NCBI GenBank assembly: GCA_903870165.1
Contig: CAIQBW010000015.1
Location: 1 to 37,750 of the forward strand
Origin: an uncultured Methylophilaceae bacterium
GTDB taxonomy: Bacteria; Pseudomonadota; Gammaproteobacteria; Burkholderiales; Methylophilaceae
DNA: 37,750 nucleotides
Reading direction: 5' to 3'
Positions 37,611 through 37,750 of the stretch are shown piece after piece (positions within the stretch are counted from its first letter, which is position 1; every line of letters starts with the position of its first letter). The notes beneath the pieces are model-generated. The model ran no database searches and was not told where the DNA came from. It worked only from the letters and a program-made list of their open reading frames with translations. The translations under genes were made by a program, and so were the position numbers.

Positions 37611-37750
37611 TGAACTGACCCATTAAAGTTGGACAGTTTAGTTAGGTTACCATAAGGGATTGATTTCGGTATTGCACCGGACTCAGTCCCTTTAATTTTT
37701 CTTTGATACGATCGTGATTGTAGTAGTGGATGTAATCACACAGTTCAGCC
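37611..37750 (-). mobile_element. End of an IS3-family insertion sequence (IS150-like), cut by window edge
   Basis: The boundary is at 37611, where a TGAACTGACC... terminal inverted repeat typical of the IS150-like group of IS3 begins, and the transposase C-terminus lies inside. Only one end is visible. The element is oriented with its transposase on the minus strand, so this is its right (3') end. Confidence 0.8.
37642..37749 (-). CDS. IS3-family transposase OrfB, C-terminal fragment
   Basis: The last 35 codons are visible, reading [20 protein letters not shown] then PVQYR and ending in VT before TAA. YIHYYNxxRIKxKLKGLSPxxYR is the hallmark C-terminus of IS3/IS150 OrfB DDE integrase-type transposases. 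The rest lies beyond the window, so whether the element is intact cannot be judged. Confidence 0.88.
   Translation of the reverse strand, partial: AELCDYIHYYNHDRIKEKLKGLSPVQYRNQSLMVT

Overview
The window looks like a chromosomal stretch from a methylotrophic betaproteobacterium of the family Methylophilaceae (Methylotenera/Methylophilus type). The reasons are a formaldehyde-activating-enzyme homologue, a free-standing pqqA (precursor of PQQ, the cofactor of methanol dehydrogenases), a classic Gram-negative 16-strand-type porin, moderate GC, and betaproteobacterial gene orders (rpe-trpEGDC, hemA-prfA, aroK-aroB). The assignment is an inference from gene content; no 16S gene is present. Almost everything is core housekeeping DNA, densely packed, with short intergenic regions. 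The only mobile DNA seen is the end of an IS3-family element at the right edge.

Layout. 1-1845 (minus): a cut-off unknown gene, a small lipoprotein and a porin with its terminator and a repeat-bearing promoter region. 2041-4798 (minus): aroK-aroB-dgt, translationally coupled. 4991-7975 (plus): penicillin-binding protein 1A and a conserved unknown gene. 7968-13758 (minus): rpe, a trp leader peptide, trpE-trpG-trpD-trpC and hemB. 13888-16236 (plus): hemA-prfA. 16251-17510 (minus): an LplT-like transporter. 17667-19685 (plus): a 2-oxoglutarate/Fe(II) dioxygenase with an MFS exporter. 19692-20865: a zinc-ribbon microprotein, a cupin, pqqA and a structured non-coding stretch. 20866-23767 (minus): split class II ribonucleotide reductase nrdJa-nrdJb behind a pair of NrdR-like boxes. 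24083-25378: waaA. 25381-27985 (minus): pcm-tolC-isochorismatase-like hydrolase. 28087-30095: TPP riboswitch and thiC. 30270-33697 (plus): rluB-like gene, uppP, a possible remnant, mutY and a small unknown. 33768-34319 (minus): divergent fae. 34524-35005 (plus): doxX and a 36-residue membrane microprotein. 35063-36553 (minus): ispH and a membrane-anchored GyrI-like protein. 36713-37576: purU, followed by the IS end.

How the genes fit together. Tetrapyrrole synthesis (hemA, hemB), tryptophan, the shikimate pathway (aroKB feeding trpEGDC), thiamine (thiC), isoprenoid/undecaprenyl metabolism (ispH, uppP), envelope building (ponA, waaA, porin, tolC) and one-carbon metabolism (fae homologue, purU, pqqA) are represented. 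Regulation is readable in several places: a TPP riboswitch whose platform masks the thiC ribosome-binding site, a Trp-rich leader peptide in front of trpE, and two NrdR-like palindromes over the nrdJ promoter. Three familiar neighbours are absent where many relatives have them (pilMNOPQ by aroKB/ponA, gph by rpe, prmC by prfA), which suggests local gene loss or rearrangement.

No defence system, prophage, CRISPR array, tRNA or rRNA was recognised. The least explained signals are the trp leader lying directly behind rpe, the Fae homologue lacking the catalytic histidine, the solitary pqqA followed by a long-range inverted repeat, the dioxygenase-exporter pair, and a short coding remnant between uppP and mutY.
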